Position numbers and translations under genes: made by a program
DNA from: a virus
Reading direction: 5' to 3' (one strand)
DNA length: 40,607 nt
IMG/VR virus record: IMGVR_UViG_3300045118_000070
Span: 1-40,607 of that record
Notes under the pieces: model-generated
The model's database searches: none
Seen by the model: the letters and a program-made list of their open reading frames with translations, nothing else
What the model was told of the DNA's origin: nothing
Shown here: piece after piece, positions 16,607 through 24,117 of the stretch
Layout of the letters: each line of letters starts with the position of its first letter
How positions within the stretch are numbered: position 1 is the first letter of the stretch

Positions 16607-17283
16607 TTCTTTGTGGCCACAATGATAGAAGCGTCATTTGGTATGGTTTTGACATCAAATCCTGCGTTTTCTAAAGCGTCTTTAATTTGATTAGGGTGTC
16701 TTCCGTTCCATTGATGGACTTCGGTAATAATCATGTCTATTTTAGGAGCTACTTTCTGGAAACTCTCGCTGGAAAATATCTCAACCTCTGAACCCTCAAC
16801 ATCCAGTTTTAATAAATCGCAGTGCTCTATCTTGTTGTCGGTGAATAATTGTTCCATTGTTATTGCCTCTACCTTTTCGATTGGCGAACTGTGGTCATCC
16901 ACAGCACCATGTAAAGAAAACATGGTCTTATTATTATTGTGATGGAACTCAAAATCTCCATGCCTGATATAAATTGCCTTATTGATAGGGAAAATACGAT
17001 CTTCAAGTTTGTTAAACTTTATCATCGTGTCTAAAATTGCGAAATGCTCGGCAGCTGGTTCAACTGAATACACCTTTCCAAAGTGTGAGAAATAGTACGA
17101 TGTAACTCCTATATTTGCTCCAACATCAACAATCGTTAGGTCTTTTTTACCAGATAGATATGGGTCGTATATTTTATCCTTATACACCTCGGCCATTTGG
17201 TGACCTAGGTAATAATTGAAAATTGGAGGATCGAAGAAGATTGCGTGGGGGACGTGTAAACCAGATAGTTTTACTTCTTGCAT
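16603..17283 (-). CDS. FkbM-family SAM methyltransferase 1
   Basis: The first gene of the modification operon (226 aa) has IVDVGANIGVTSYYF (motif I), VYSVEPAAEHF (motif II), FPINKAI and LLKLDVEGSEVEIF, the classic FkbM set. The ATG lies only 6 bases downstream of a -10-like TAAAAT, so the mRNA may be leaderless. It is paralogous in family to the next gene, but their sequences differ, suggesting two distinct methylation sites. Confidence 0.88.
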   Translation of the reverse strand: MQEVKLSGLHVPHAIFFDPPIFNYYLGHQMAEVYKDKIYDPYLSGKKDLTIVDVGANIGVTSYYFSHFGKVYSVEPAAEHFAILDTMIKFNKLEDRIFPINKAIYIRHGDFEFHHNNNKTMFSLHGAVDDHSSPIEKVEAITMEQLFTDNKIEHCDLLKLDVEGSEVEIFSSESFQKVAPKIDMIITEVHQWNGRHPNQIKDALENAGFDVKTIPNDASIIVATKK

Positions 17284-17287
17284 ATAT

Positions 17288-17301
17288 ATATTTTAACACA
17301 A
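17288..17301 (-). promoter_or_regulatory. Promoter-like element before the modification operon
   Basis: The minus strand reads TTGTGTTAAAATAT, containing an extended -10 (TGTTAAAAT) 6 bases before the FkbM ATG. The identical 14 bases occur before the GmhA-like gene (33036-33049). No convincing -35 box is seen. Confidence 0.5.
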
Positions 17302-17327
17302 GAAAAGGAGGACAGTTACGCCCTCCT
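17302..17327 (-). terminator. Probable terminator after the capsid operon
   Basis: AGGAGG pairs with CCTCCT around a 10-nt loop, followed by a short TTTTC on the minus strand. It lies between the head protein gene and the FkbM operon. The T tract is weak, so termination may be partial. Confidence 0.5.
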
Positions 17328-17349
17328 AATCTCGATTAACCAGTTACAT

Positions 17350-18033
17350 TTACACGACTTGTGACAAGTTATTCATATAGGTTCCACCTGGATACAATTC
17401 ATCATCGTAACTAGGTTTAATCCACACATTAAGAACTTGAGTTCCAGTGATATCTTTAGGAGCCAAGACAGCACTCATAGGAACATTAACATAACTAGCG
17501 ATCGTTCCCCCATTGATACTAACAGCACCAGTACCAGCAACCAAACTCATGTGAACAACATCGGTTGTACCATTTAGTTTTACAGGTAGTCCGAATAAAC
17601 AGGTTGTGCCAGCGGCAACAAATCCAATTGCGGGAGTTCCATTACCAACTGCTGTCCCATAATTAAGAGTTCCGCTTGAAAACTGAGCAAATACCTTCGT
17701 GCCTAACTGGGTTCCTCCATTATCAGCCGACCCAAAACCAATAGATTCTTGAATTACATTACCAAACTGGTCTTTACCATTAACCACAAGAGTTCCTGCC
17801 ATACCAGTAGCTGATCCAGCAAGAGCAAAGCGAATGTTGCGGGGATAGTCTGGAAGAGCATTAATGATAACACAGGCTACTGAAGCGGCGGTTCCTGCGG
17901 TTCCTGCTGAAGCCCACCATGTCGATGCGGTTCCGGCCATACCGATGGAATAAACCTCATAACGATCAATTTCCTCTGGGGCGATCTTCTCACCAACAAT
18001 TTTCATCGTTGGAAAAAATGTTTTAATAGCCAT
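17350..18033 (-). CDS. Head-associated virion protein (decoration/minor capsid), 227 aa
   Basis: The product is Gly/Ala/Thr-rich (STWWASAGTAGTAASVACV, GMAGTLVVNGKDQFGN) with a beta-rich pattern and a conserved-looking acidic C-terminal segment (PSYDDELYPGGTYMNN). It lies two genes downstream of the major capsid gene and shares that gene's unusual translation start region, implying high expression. I infer a capsid decoration or minor head protein; no family motif is recognised. Confidence 0.5.
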   Translation of the reverse strand: MAIKTFFPTMKIVGEKIAPEEIDRYEVYSIGMAGTASTWWASAGTAGTAASVACVIINALPDYPRNIRFALAGSATGMAGTLVVNGKDQFGNVIQESIGFGSADNGGTQLGTKVFAQFSSGTLNYGTAVGNGTPAIGFVAAGTTCLFGLPVKLNGTTDVVHMSLVAGTGAVSINGGTIASYVNVPMSAVLAPKDITGTQVLNVWIKPSYDDELYPGGTYMNNLSQVV

Positions 18034-18062
18034 ATATTATATTTTCACCTCACTTTCTTGAT
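18034..18062 (-). promoter_or_regulatory. Strong ribosome-binding region shared with the capsid gene
   Basis: The minus strand has CAAGAAAGTGAGGTGAAAA and then an AT-rich spacer to the ATG. GAGGTGA is a perfect match to the extended anti-Shine-Dalgarno. The capsid gene has almost the same sequence in the same place (19913-19935). Confidence 0.65.
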
Positions 18063-18098
18063 TTTTACTTATTAATCGCATATATCTAACAATTTTTA

Positions 18099-18113
18099 TC
18101 CGCTGTAGCGGAG
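18099..18113 (-). promoter_or_regulatory. Small GC-rich leader hairpin
   Basis: CCGCT pairs with AGCGG around two bases, flanked by AT-rich sequence (ATAAAAATTG downstream on the minus strand). It could be a weak terminator or an mRNA-stabilising 5' hairpin for the 227-aa gene. Confidence 0.35.
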
Positions 18114-18121
18114 TGATGCCT

Positions 18122-18150
18122 ACTTTATAGCACATCTCCCTAAAGGTCAA
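18122..18150 (-). promoter_or_regulatory. Promoter for the 227-aa head protein gene
   Basis: The minus strand reads TTGACC, 17 bases, TAAAGT. It lies in the 136-base gap between two genes of the capsid block. The match is moderate. Confidence 0.5.
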
Positions 18151-18169
18151 TTTATTGGCAACGGGCTTT

Positions 18170-18532
18170 CTACACCTTTCCTTGCGTCTTGGCATAGAAC
18201 TTGTCTATTCGTTTCATTAATTGACCATTAGGATTTATTTGTTTTTCTCTTTTAAGTTTGTCCATAAGATCATATCCGCGAAGATAAGCAAGCTGTTCCT
18301 GTCCAAAATAACGTTTAACATCGGAATTTGTGTTACCTATATTGACTGACTCAATATAGGTTGACATGGCCTCGGTTCTTTCTTTTAATTTTTCATTGAA
18401 CTCCCGCTGTTTCTTGCGTTGTAGCTGTTCTGATCTTTTAATCGTATATTCAATAACCTGACGATTGTGTTCAGGGTCAAAATCTGGGTCTGGATTGACT
18501 GGTACGAATTTATAATCAGCTTTACTAATCAT
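18170..18532 (-). CDS. Hypothetical helical protein of the capsid operon, 120 aa
   Basis: The protein is highly charged and predicted helical (SEQLQRKKQREFNEKLKERT), with an acidic N-terminal PVNPDPDFDPEHN stretch and no Cys. It is encoded between the capsid and the 227-aa head protein. Its start is preceded by a bulged hairpin instead of a clear ribosome site. Function is unknown; a head-completion or connector role is only positional inference. Confidence 0.5.
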   Translation of the reverse strand: MISKADYKFVPVNPDPDFDPEHNRQVIEYTIKRSEQLQRKKQREFNEKLKERTEAMSTYIESVNIGNTNSDVKRYFGQEQLAYLRGYDLMDKLKREKQINPNGQLMKRIDKFYAKTQGKV

Positions 18533-18658
18533 AGAGGTAAGCGGAAGAATTGCACTTCCGTTCGCTTTCCTTACCTAATTGTCGGTTTGTCAGGTAGTTG
18601 AATGGTTTATGTGTTCCCCACCCATTGCCTGTCGAGAGGCAAACCGACCAAAAACCCC
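18533..18658 (-). promoter_or_regulatory. Structured intergenic RNA between capsid and 120-aa genes
   Basis: The 126-base gap holds two nested structures. GTCGGTTT at 18581-18588 pairs with AAACCGAC at 18641-18648, enclosing GCCT/AGGC (18627-18630 with 18637-18640). Closer to the 120-aa start, GGTAAGCGGAAG (18536-18547) pairs with CTTCCG (18555-18560) and CTTACC (18570-18575), leaving a 9-nt bulge. No T-rich terminator tail is seen. Roles in mRNA processing, stability or downstream translation control are possible. Confidence 0.5.
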
Positions 18659-19912
18659 TTATTTCGTCTTGCGAGTCTCTTGTCCGTTAGCACCCGGAGC
18701 CATACAGAGCATATTAGCAAACCAAAGCATAGTGGCTTGGTAACTAATTGTATTCTGCAACCTCAGTAGAGGTTCTCCGTCACCACCCGAAATCCAGTTC
18801 ATAGGCTCGACTTGGCACAAAGTCCAAGTGTCGAGGTTAATGACTAGAACAGCACCATCTGGACAGTCGTAGTCTAGGAAGACACCCACCTTACCGGCAC
18901 CAGCAGCAAATTCGAGCCCAGTGTATCCACCGAGAAGATCGGTAGCATTAACTGTGCGTCTCATTGCAGTAAGAATGTCACCATATTTTTGATACAGTGA
19001 TTTGTTGACGAGGATAATATATCTATCGCCAGCAATTGCATACTCACGAGCTGAGAGGTAACTTCCTTCCATCTTGGAAAGAGTGAGAGCTTCGGAGGCT
19101 GACCCAAAAGAGGGAGTCCATCCGATGACATTTCGAGCTAAACCTGCGTAGGTAGAAGTCCCAGTGCTAGAAGAGAGAGCGGCCTTAACACCAGTGAACT
19201 CACTTGTGCCAGCACCTTCGCCACTTCCGTCCTGAATGAAGATAGAATCATTAGCTGCGATTGAGAGTGTTCCTGTGAATTGGATTGAAGTTCCGGTTGT
19301 ATTAGAAACCGTACCATCAATTGCTCCAGCAGTACCAACTCCTAGAATTTGTCCAGTGGTAATATACTTCATAGGATTAATGTCTCCATTAATTGTTCCG
19401 TATACATCCTGAGCACGTCCATCGTCAGTGTTTGCGTCTGGGGCTTCGACAGCTGCTTCGGTTCCAGAAACAGAACCTCCAGATGAACGAACCTTTGACA
19501 CTACACCAGCACCATCTCCATACATTTGTCTGTTGACTTGTCTACCAAAGTCTGAGGCCAGAGTCTTCGCCTGATTTTCAAGGGCAGATTCAACTGCACC
19601 TTTCGAGGTCTTGGTCGCATCCATAGCCAAACGGCTAATGTCAAACGCACCAGTAACGATTTTTACGGAAACTGTACCACGACCATATTTTGATCCCCCA
19701 GAAGTGATAACATTATTACCATCATCAGCAAGGTTTGCAACTCCACCATGACGAGATGTACGAACTGGGATAATGAATTCATCATTGATGAAGTTATCCG
19801 AGGATTTTTGCATCTGGTCAACTAAGATTTTCTCTTTAGGAAAGTTGTCTCTAACGTAAGGTAAAATGATCTCTTTGAGAGCGGCAGAATAGTCGCTTAA
19901 AATCATTGCCAT
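18659..19912 (-). CDS. Major capsid protein
   Basis: The 417-aa protein follows a coiled-coil scaffold gene and is preceded by a strong ribosome site. N-terminal helices (DYSAALKEIILPYVRDNF) lead into a beta section (NFINDEFIIPVRTSRHGG), a helix-rich spine (LENQAKTLASDFGRQVNRQM), a Gly/Thr-rich central insertion (residues about 150-255), and a closing domain with YIILVNKSLYQKYGDILTAM and LRLQNTISYQATMLWF. This plan fits HK97-fold capsid proteins of short-tailed phages. The insertion is a candidate surface domain. Confidence 0.8.
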   Translation of the reverse strand: MAMILSDYSAALKEIILPYVRDNFPKEKILVDQMQKSSDNFINDEFIIPVRTSRHGGVANLADDGNNVITSGGSKYGRGTVSVKIVTGAFDISRLAMDATKTSKGAVESALENQAKTLASDFGRQVNRQMYGDGAGVVSKVRSSGGSVSGTEAAVEAPDANTDDGRAQDVYGTINGDINPMKYITTGQILGVGTAGAIDGTVSNTTGTSIQFTGTLSIAANDSIFIQDGSGEGAGTSEFTGVKAALSSSTGTSTYAGLARNVIGWTPSFGSASEALTLSKMEGSYLSAREYAIAGDRYIILVNKSLYQKYGDILTAMRRTVNATDLLGGYTGLEFAAGAGKVGVFLDYDCPDGAVLVINLDTWTLCQVEPMNWISGGDGEPLLRLQNTISYQATMLWFANMLCMAPGANGQETRKTK

Positions 19913-19935
19913 ATTATATTTTCACCACCTTTCTT
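19913..19935 (-). promoter_or_regulatory. Ribosome-binding region of the capsid gene
   Basis: The minus strand has CAAGAAAGGTGGTGAAAA and then TATAAT before the ATG; GGTGGTGA is the ribosome site. It is almost identical to the region before the gene at 17350-18033. Confidence 0.65.
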
Positions 19936-19940
19936 GTTTA

Positions 19941-20636
19941 TTAATTATTAAGACTACTAAAATGTTCCTTTAATAAGGAACGTAGGTTTTCATTGGTCGC
20001 CTTTACTTCTTCGGGAGCTTTACCGCCAGCGGTCGATGGAGACGTTGTTTTGAAAGAGGATGGTTTCAGTTGTGCAATTTGTTTTTCTTTCCATTCATCG
20101 TATTCAACTTCAAACATATCCTTGTATGCCACGCTTGGTTTTTTGATTCCGTTATCGACCATATATTGAAGTAGTGACTCCACATCTGTCTTCGGTTTAC
20201 CTTCAGAGTTTGTCTTTTCTACAAAAGCAGTTGTCTCTTCCAGTAGTTTTTCACCAGCACGTCTCTCTTGATAATATTTGTCAAAATCATCGCGAGTTAC
20301 CAAACCAAGATTTTTAGCTTCCTCTATTGCTTGTTTCCTTAATGTTTCTGGATCATCCTCTTTTACCGGGATTCTAGCCCTAGTCGCCTCCAACTCAGCG
20401 ACTAGTCTTTCCTTTTCTTCCCTCTCGGCTTTTAATTCCTGCGTTGTCTTGGTATACGAAGGCATTAGACTATCAAGTTTGGTGTTCCATCTTGACTCTA
20501 GCTCCTCCGCCTGTTTACCGAATCCAATATATTTATCTAACTCCTCTTGTGAATACTCCGTTTCTCCTACTTTTATTTTTGTTTCAGTTACGTTGCTAAT
20601 ATCTTCTTTCTTTTCCTCATCCTTAAAGAATGACAT
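19941..20636 (-). CDS. Scaffolding protein
   Basis: The 231-aa protein is acidic, with a long coiled-coil (TTQELKAEREEKERLVAEL, residues about 62-90) and further charged helices. A low-complexity linker (SSFKTTSPSTAGGKAPEE) precedes a short C-terminal helix (NLRSLLKEHFSSLNN), the part that usually contacts the capsid protein. It lies directly upstream of the capsid gene. AAGGA stands 6-7 bases before the ATG. The assignment rests on architecture and position. Confidence 0.75.
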   Translation of the reverse strand: MSFFKDEEKKEDISNVTETKIKVGETEYSQEELDKYIGFGKQAEELESRWNTKLDSLMPSYTKTTQELKAEREEKERLVAELEATRARIPVKEDDPETLRKQAIEEAKNLGLVTRDDFDKYYQERRAGEKLLEETTAFVEKTNSEGKPKTDVESLLQYMVDNGIKKPSVAYKDMFEVEYDEWKEKQIAQLKPSSFKTTSPSTAGGKAPEEVKATNENLRSLLKEHFSSLNN

Positions 20637-20693
20637 ATTTTCCTTTCACTTCCTTGCGGAATGTAAATTTAAATAATTAATATTGTTGGCTAC

Positions 20694-20718
20694 AAAAAAA
20701 GCCACCCTTGCGGATGAC
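20694..20718 (-). terminator. Leader terminator of the capsid operon
   Basis: GTCATCC pairs with GGGTGGC (two G-U pairs) around a GCAA tetraloop, followed by seven T on the minus strand. It ends the portal-fibre operon and stands in the leader of the capsid operon promoter. Confidence 0.85.
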
Positions 20719-20737
20719 CTGCTTATCGTCAACAATG

Positions 20738-20754
20738 GCAGCCCTGTTGTCTGC
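20738..20754 (-). promoter_or_regulatory. Conserved leader hairpin, late module copy 2
   Basis: GCAG pairs with CTGC around the 9-nt loop ACAACAGGG. The spacer CATTGTTGACGATAAGCAG leads into the terminator, as in the other three modules. Confidence 0.6.
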
Positions 20755-20761
20755 TAAAATG

Positions 20762-20789
20762 ATTATAACAAGTGTTTTAGAAATTGCAA
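20762..20789 (-). promoter_or_regulatory. Promoter of the capsid operon
   Basis: The minus strand reads TTGCAA, 16 bases, TATAAT, with a TGT extended -10. This is a perfect -10 box. The start would be near 20755, at the base of the leader hairpin. Confidence 0.75.
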
Positions 20790-20810
20790 CTTTTGCTTAT
20801 AATCTTTATG

Positions 20811-21500
20811 TCAAAAACCAACTCCAAGCAAACTTCTATATGCCGATATTCCAGACGGGAAACCGTTGTAAATGTTATATATCTCTTGGCTACCAAGTAC
20901 CCTATTAAATATAGCTACATCGTCTAGTGTCCCCACAAAGTTTCTGGTGAGTAAGTACCCAGGATCAACACCCATATAAAAATTACTTCCAGCAGAGTTA
21001 ACATTTCCGTAGGCTGATTGTGTGACAAACGTCCCGTTGTGATATAGTCCGATATTGGTACCATCATAAACTCCAGCCACATGATGCCAAGAACCATCTA
21101 TAACCGTAATCGTTGGGGTACCAGATGAGGCAGCATCCACGCTTATGTATGTTTTTGTTTTATCTCCATATCCAGCACCACCCATAGCAATAGCCAACAG
21201 ATTTCCACTTGATCTGGCGGCAACCAACGAAGCATAATCCTCTGTCGAAGTTGAGTTTCCATTTACCCAGAGGGACATCGTTATCGCCGTTGTAAAGTTA
21301 GTACCTGCTAAGGTTGTGACAATGTTACTGCTAGCTCCAAACACTGCACCATTACCGAACTTTCCGGTAGTGTAACTTATCGTTGTGTCTGAACCATTGT
21401 ATGTACCCTTAGAGTCTACAGAACTACTCTCCAGACGATAATATGCCTTTAGATTGGCATCAGAAAATAGGGATGTTGTGTATAGTTCTTGTGCGGCCAT
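20811..21500 (-). CDS. LamG/concanavalin-like lectin protein 2
   Basis: The 229-aa LamG-type jelly roll has LKAYYRLESSSVDSKG, FGNGAVFGASS, an AITMSLWVNG strand, DGSWHHVAGVYDGTNIGLY and the closing GTLDDVAIFNRVL. WHHVAGVYDG is the LamG hallmark. It is paralogous to 10379-11080, including the N-terminal TTSLFSDANL/TTSLYSDPRL start. It follows the 733-aa repeat protein and probably decorates the head or collar fibres, binding carbohydrate. Confidence 0.8.
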   Translation of the reverse strand: MAAQELYTTSLFSDANLKAYYRLESSSVDSKGTYNGSDTTISYTTGKFGNGAVFGASSNIVTTLAGTNFTTAITMSLWVNGNSTSTEDYASLVAARSSGNLLAIAMGGAGYGDKTKTYISVDAASSGTPTITVIDGSWHHVAGVYDGTNIGLYHNGTFVTQSAYGNVNSAGSNFYMGVDPGYLLTRNFVGTLDDVAIFNRVLGSQEIYNIYNGFPSGISAYRSLLGVGF

Positions 21501-21509
21501 TAAGTACTG

Positions 21510-23711
21510 TTATGTACCCTTCCAATAATTGACGGTGATAAAAGCCGTTCCAGCACCAACAAAATGATAGGTAATTTCAGAGTTCGTTCCTGTAGCGAAT
21601 GCTGGCGTTATTCTCTTAGAAATACCACCACCAGCCGGAAATTGACCAGCGGCCAAAACACCAGTTCCCTGTATAGCTGTCCCTGCCAAAACACGCACGT
21701 CCGCCGTTCCCGACTGCATGACGATATCTACTCCAGAAATATAATGTATTGTTCCTGCTCCAGACGCCGCAGATATAGTAGCAAAGAACGAGCCGCCCGC
21801 TGTGCCTAGTGTTCCAAATGTCAACATTGTTGGTACAGGAACAGGATTGAGCTTAATTGTCCCACCCGCCAGATTAGTTACGGAAGTTACTGTTCCTGTC
21901 AATAAATTGACTGATCCATTTGTAAGATTACTTACTACTCCGACACCGGTCGTTGTTCCAGAGTTCTGTAGCGTGCCAGACAATATATTTATTGATCCAT
22001 TGGTGAGGTTCGATACTACTCCGACACCTGTCGTGGTTCCAGCTGATTGGAGCGTGCCGGTTAAAATATTGATCGACCCATTTGTTAAATTGGATAATGT
22101 GGTCATGGACGTGAGAACGCCAGCCGCAATGGAGCCGATGTTTGTTACAGAACCTAGGTTGGTGATGGTTCCAACACCAGTTGTTGTGCCACTATTGGCT
22201 AGTGTTCCTGTAACTATGTTATTAACTACACCCACGGTACCAAGCGTATTCTGAGTACCGGCCGCGATAGTTGTTATTGTTCCTGTATTTAGAACTAATG
22301 TTGTGGTAACGGTTCCAGACTCAATTGTTCCTATGTTGCCTATTCTTGTAACCAAATCAACTCCTTTTAATGTTCCGATGTTTGTTACAGACCCTAGATT
22401 TGTTACGGTGCCGACTCCAGTTGTAGACCCAGAATTTTGTAATGTTCCACTAAGAATATTGATTGAACCGTTAGTGAGGTTACTTACAGTTGTCACTACG
22501 CCAGCACCAACCAAAGTGCCTACATTTGTTATCGTACCTTTGACCAATTCAGCAACCGATGAGACTAAAGCTAATGTTCCTCCAACAAGATTATTGACGA
22601 CACCAACTGTTCCAAGTGTGTTTAAAGTTCCAGCAACTATCGTACTAATCGTTCCTGTTTCAATCGTACCGATATTCCCTGTGCGTGCAACTAAATCTAC
22701 ACCCTTTAGTGTTCCAATATTAGTTACACTTCCCAGATTGGTAATAGTCCCGACTCCCGTTGTTGTTCCACTATTCTGCAACGTCCCCAATCTTACTTGC
22801 ACATACGCTCCATTAGTGCCATCTCCCCTAGCCCTATCCCAACGGGTTCCAGAATTAAGCACCATAGCATAACTTTCTACAGATAATACTCCCGTAGTCG
22901 GGCCTAACTCGCCGTCATCTTGTACACCCTCAACCCTCATGAACGCATAAGTTTGAGGTGTCCCGTCTGACAAACCCAAGATTGATATTCCATGATCTGC
23001 TCCGACCGCAAAGTTATCTCCCTGTTTCATCATGTCGAGGTCTGCACCAGTGGCGTCAACCACGATTACTTTGGAAGTTCCTCCCAGTCCTAATACCGTT
23101 CCAACCGTTCCCAATGTATTTTGTGTTCCGGCGACAATTGTATTAATCGTTCCCGCTGATATGGTTGTACTCGTTAAGGTAACCGCATGGCTAGGAAGTG
23201 TGCCAATAGTATTTATACTTCCGACTGTTCCCACAAAACCAACCGTACCATCATCAGGACGGACTGTTAAATATCCGCTGGGTGGAGGAGAAACCGGGAT
23301 TGGATTTGTACCCGCATTAGATATTGAAACAGTACCTCCAACCGATTGAATTGTTCCCCCTACAACTGACGTAATTGTTGTTCCCCCAACGCCAAGTATT
23401 GTTCCTACAGTTCCTAATGTGTTTAGTGTTCCAGACTCAGGGTTAGCCGTTACGGAAATACTAGGCATTGTACCGATTGTATCTATAGACCCGATTCTGT
23501 CTATAGTTCCACCTGGAGTATTCCCCAATGTAACCGATCCCGCAGGGCCTAGGTTATACACATATTGAGCACCAGTTGACGGATCAGCACTCAGTCTAAT
23601 CACTTCAGCAGTTCCTGTTGTGTCAGACGTACCTGCTGTTCCCGATACTGCGGTGTTTGTGGGAAATCTGTTAGCGTCTTGTAATGCTTGATATGGTGGT
23701 TCAGTTCTCAT
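21510..23711 (-). CDS. Giant Gly-Thr repeat fibre protein, 733 aa
   Basis: More than half of the protein is built of short hydrophobic strands spaced by GT, NGT or GGT (TLGTVG, NIGTLKGVDL, LTNGSINILSGTL), a pattern expected of a beta-solenoid or triple-helical fibre. The N-terminal 25 residues may anchor it. A non-repetitive insertion at about 210-300 contains a folded domain (DMMKQGDNFAVGADH). The last 100 residues resemble the C-terminal domain of 11080-11613. It is a candidate receptor-binding or head fibre and an obvious Thr/Ser-rich substrate for glycosylation. Confidence 0.65.
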   Translation of the reverse strand: MRTEPPYQALQDANRFPTNTAVSGTAGTSDTTGTAEVIRLSADPSTGAQYVYNLGPAGSVTLGNTPGGTIDRIGSIDTIGTMPSISVTANPESGTLNTLGTVGTILGVGGTTITSVVGGTIQSVGGTVSISNAGTNPIPVSPPPSGYLTVRPDDGTVGFVGTVGSINTIGTLPSHAVTLTSTTISAGTINTIVAGTQNTLGTVGTVLGLGGTSKVIVVDATGADLDMMKQGDNFAVGADHGISILGLSDGTPQTYAFMRVEGVQDDGELGPTTGVLSVESYAMVLNSGTRWDRARGDGTNGAYVQVRLGTLQNSGTTTGVGTITNLGSVTNIGTLKGVDLVARTGNIGTIETGTISTIVAGTLNTLGTVGVVNNLVGGTLALVSSVAELVKGTITNVGTLVGAGVVTTVSNLTNGSINILSGTLQNSGSTTGVGTVTNLGSVTNIGTLKGVDLVTRIGNIGTIESGTVTTTLVLNTGTITTIAAGTQNTLGTVGVVNNIVTGTLANSGTTTGVGTITNLGSVTNIGSIAAGVLTSMTTLSNLTNGSINILTGTLQSAGTTTGVGVVSNLTNGSINILSGTLQNSGTTTGVGVVSNLTNGSVNLLTGTVTSVTNLAGGTIKLNPVPVPTMLTFGTLGTAGGSFFATISAASGAGTIHYISGVDIVMQSGTADVRVLAGTAIQGTGVLAAGQFPAGGGISKRITPAFATGTNSEITYHFVGAGTAFITVNYWKGT
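21852..22814 (-). repeat. Coding repeats within the fibre gene
   Basis: The encoded unit LQNSGTTTGVGTITNLGSV plus NIGTLKGVDL recurs near residues 311, 424 and 506, and LTNGSINILSGTLQ near 412, 542, 569 and 596. DNA copies differ at third codon positions, so the repeats are old or selected at protein level. Such arrays can vary in copy number by recombination. Confidence 0.7.
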
Positions 23712-23986
23712 TTTCCGAATGTTTTATTTAATTTGTCCAACTGTTTACTTGCTGGATCTAACTTTGTGACTAACTTAGGTTCTTCAATTTCTATTTTCTC
23801 AAGCAAGAGGATTCTTCTTCCAAATTGGCCCTCGATAGTCTTCAATACTTTTGCCTCGACTCCATTAGCCATAAAATAATCAGCCAAATCTCTTTCAAAA
23901 TCTTGAATTGTTGGCCAACCTATCTCCCTTGGATTAAATAAGAAAGAATATTCAAGAAAGGCTACCTCTGTTTTTGTTTTATCCAT
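23708..23986 (-). CDS. Hypothetical protein, 92 aa
   Basis: A mixed alpha/beta small protein (AFLEYSFLFNPREIGWP, DLADYFMANGVEAKVLKTI) with a Lys-rich helical C-terminus. It overlaps the fibre start by 4 bases and the 43-aa gene by 1 base. Its position between portal and fibre suggests a head or fibre assembly role; no family is recognised. Confidence 0.5.
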   Translation of the reverse strand: MDKTKTEVAFLEYSFLFNPREIGWPTIQDFERDLADYFMANGVEAKVLKTIEGQFGRRILLLEKIEIEEPKLVTKLDPASKQLDKLNKTFGK

Positions 23987-24117
23987 TATTTTTTCTTTGA
24001 TTTTCTGGCTAGATCGAGAGCTATGGCGACAGCTTGTTTCTGTGGTCTACCAGCCCTCACCAGCTCAGAAATGTTTTTGCTAACTGTTTCTTTAGATTTT
24101 CCCTTTTGCAGTGGCAT
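23986..24117 (-). CDS. Small basic protein, 43 aa
   Basis: The product begins [16 protein letters not shown] and contains [18 protein letters not shown]. This resembles a widespread short phage protein family beginning MPLxKGKSxKxIxxNI with [10 protein letters not shown]; the family's function is not established. The start has an excellent ribosome site (AGGAGG, 5 bases before the ATG), and the gene overlaps the portal stop by 26 bases. Confidence 0.75.
   Translation of the reverse strand: MPLQKGKSKETVSKNISELVRAGRPQKQAVAIALDLARKSKKK

Noticed and set aside
17302-17345. Fifth copy of the late control module
   Set aside because: A terminator hairpin is present, but there is no preceding TTGACA-type promoter, loop hairpin or conserved spacer.
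21802-22872. Long plus-strand frames opposite the fibre gene
   Set aside because: Pro/Val/Thr repeats mirror the Gly-Thr repeats on the coding strand; antisense shadow of repetitive DNA.
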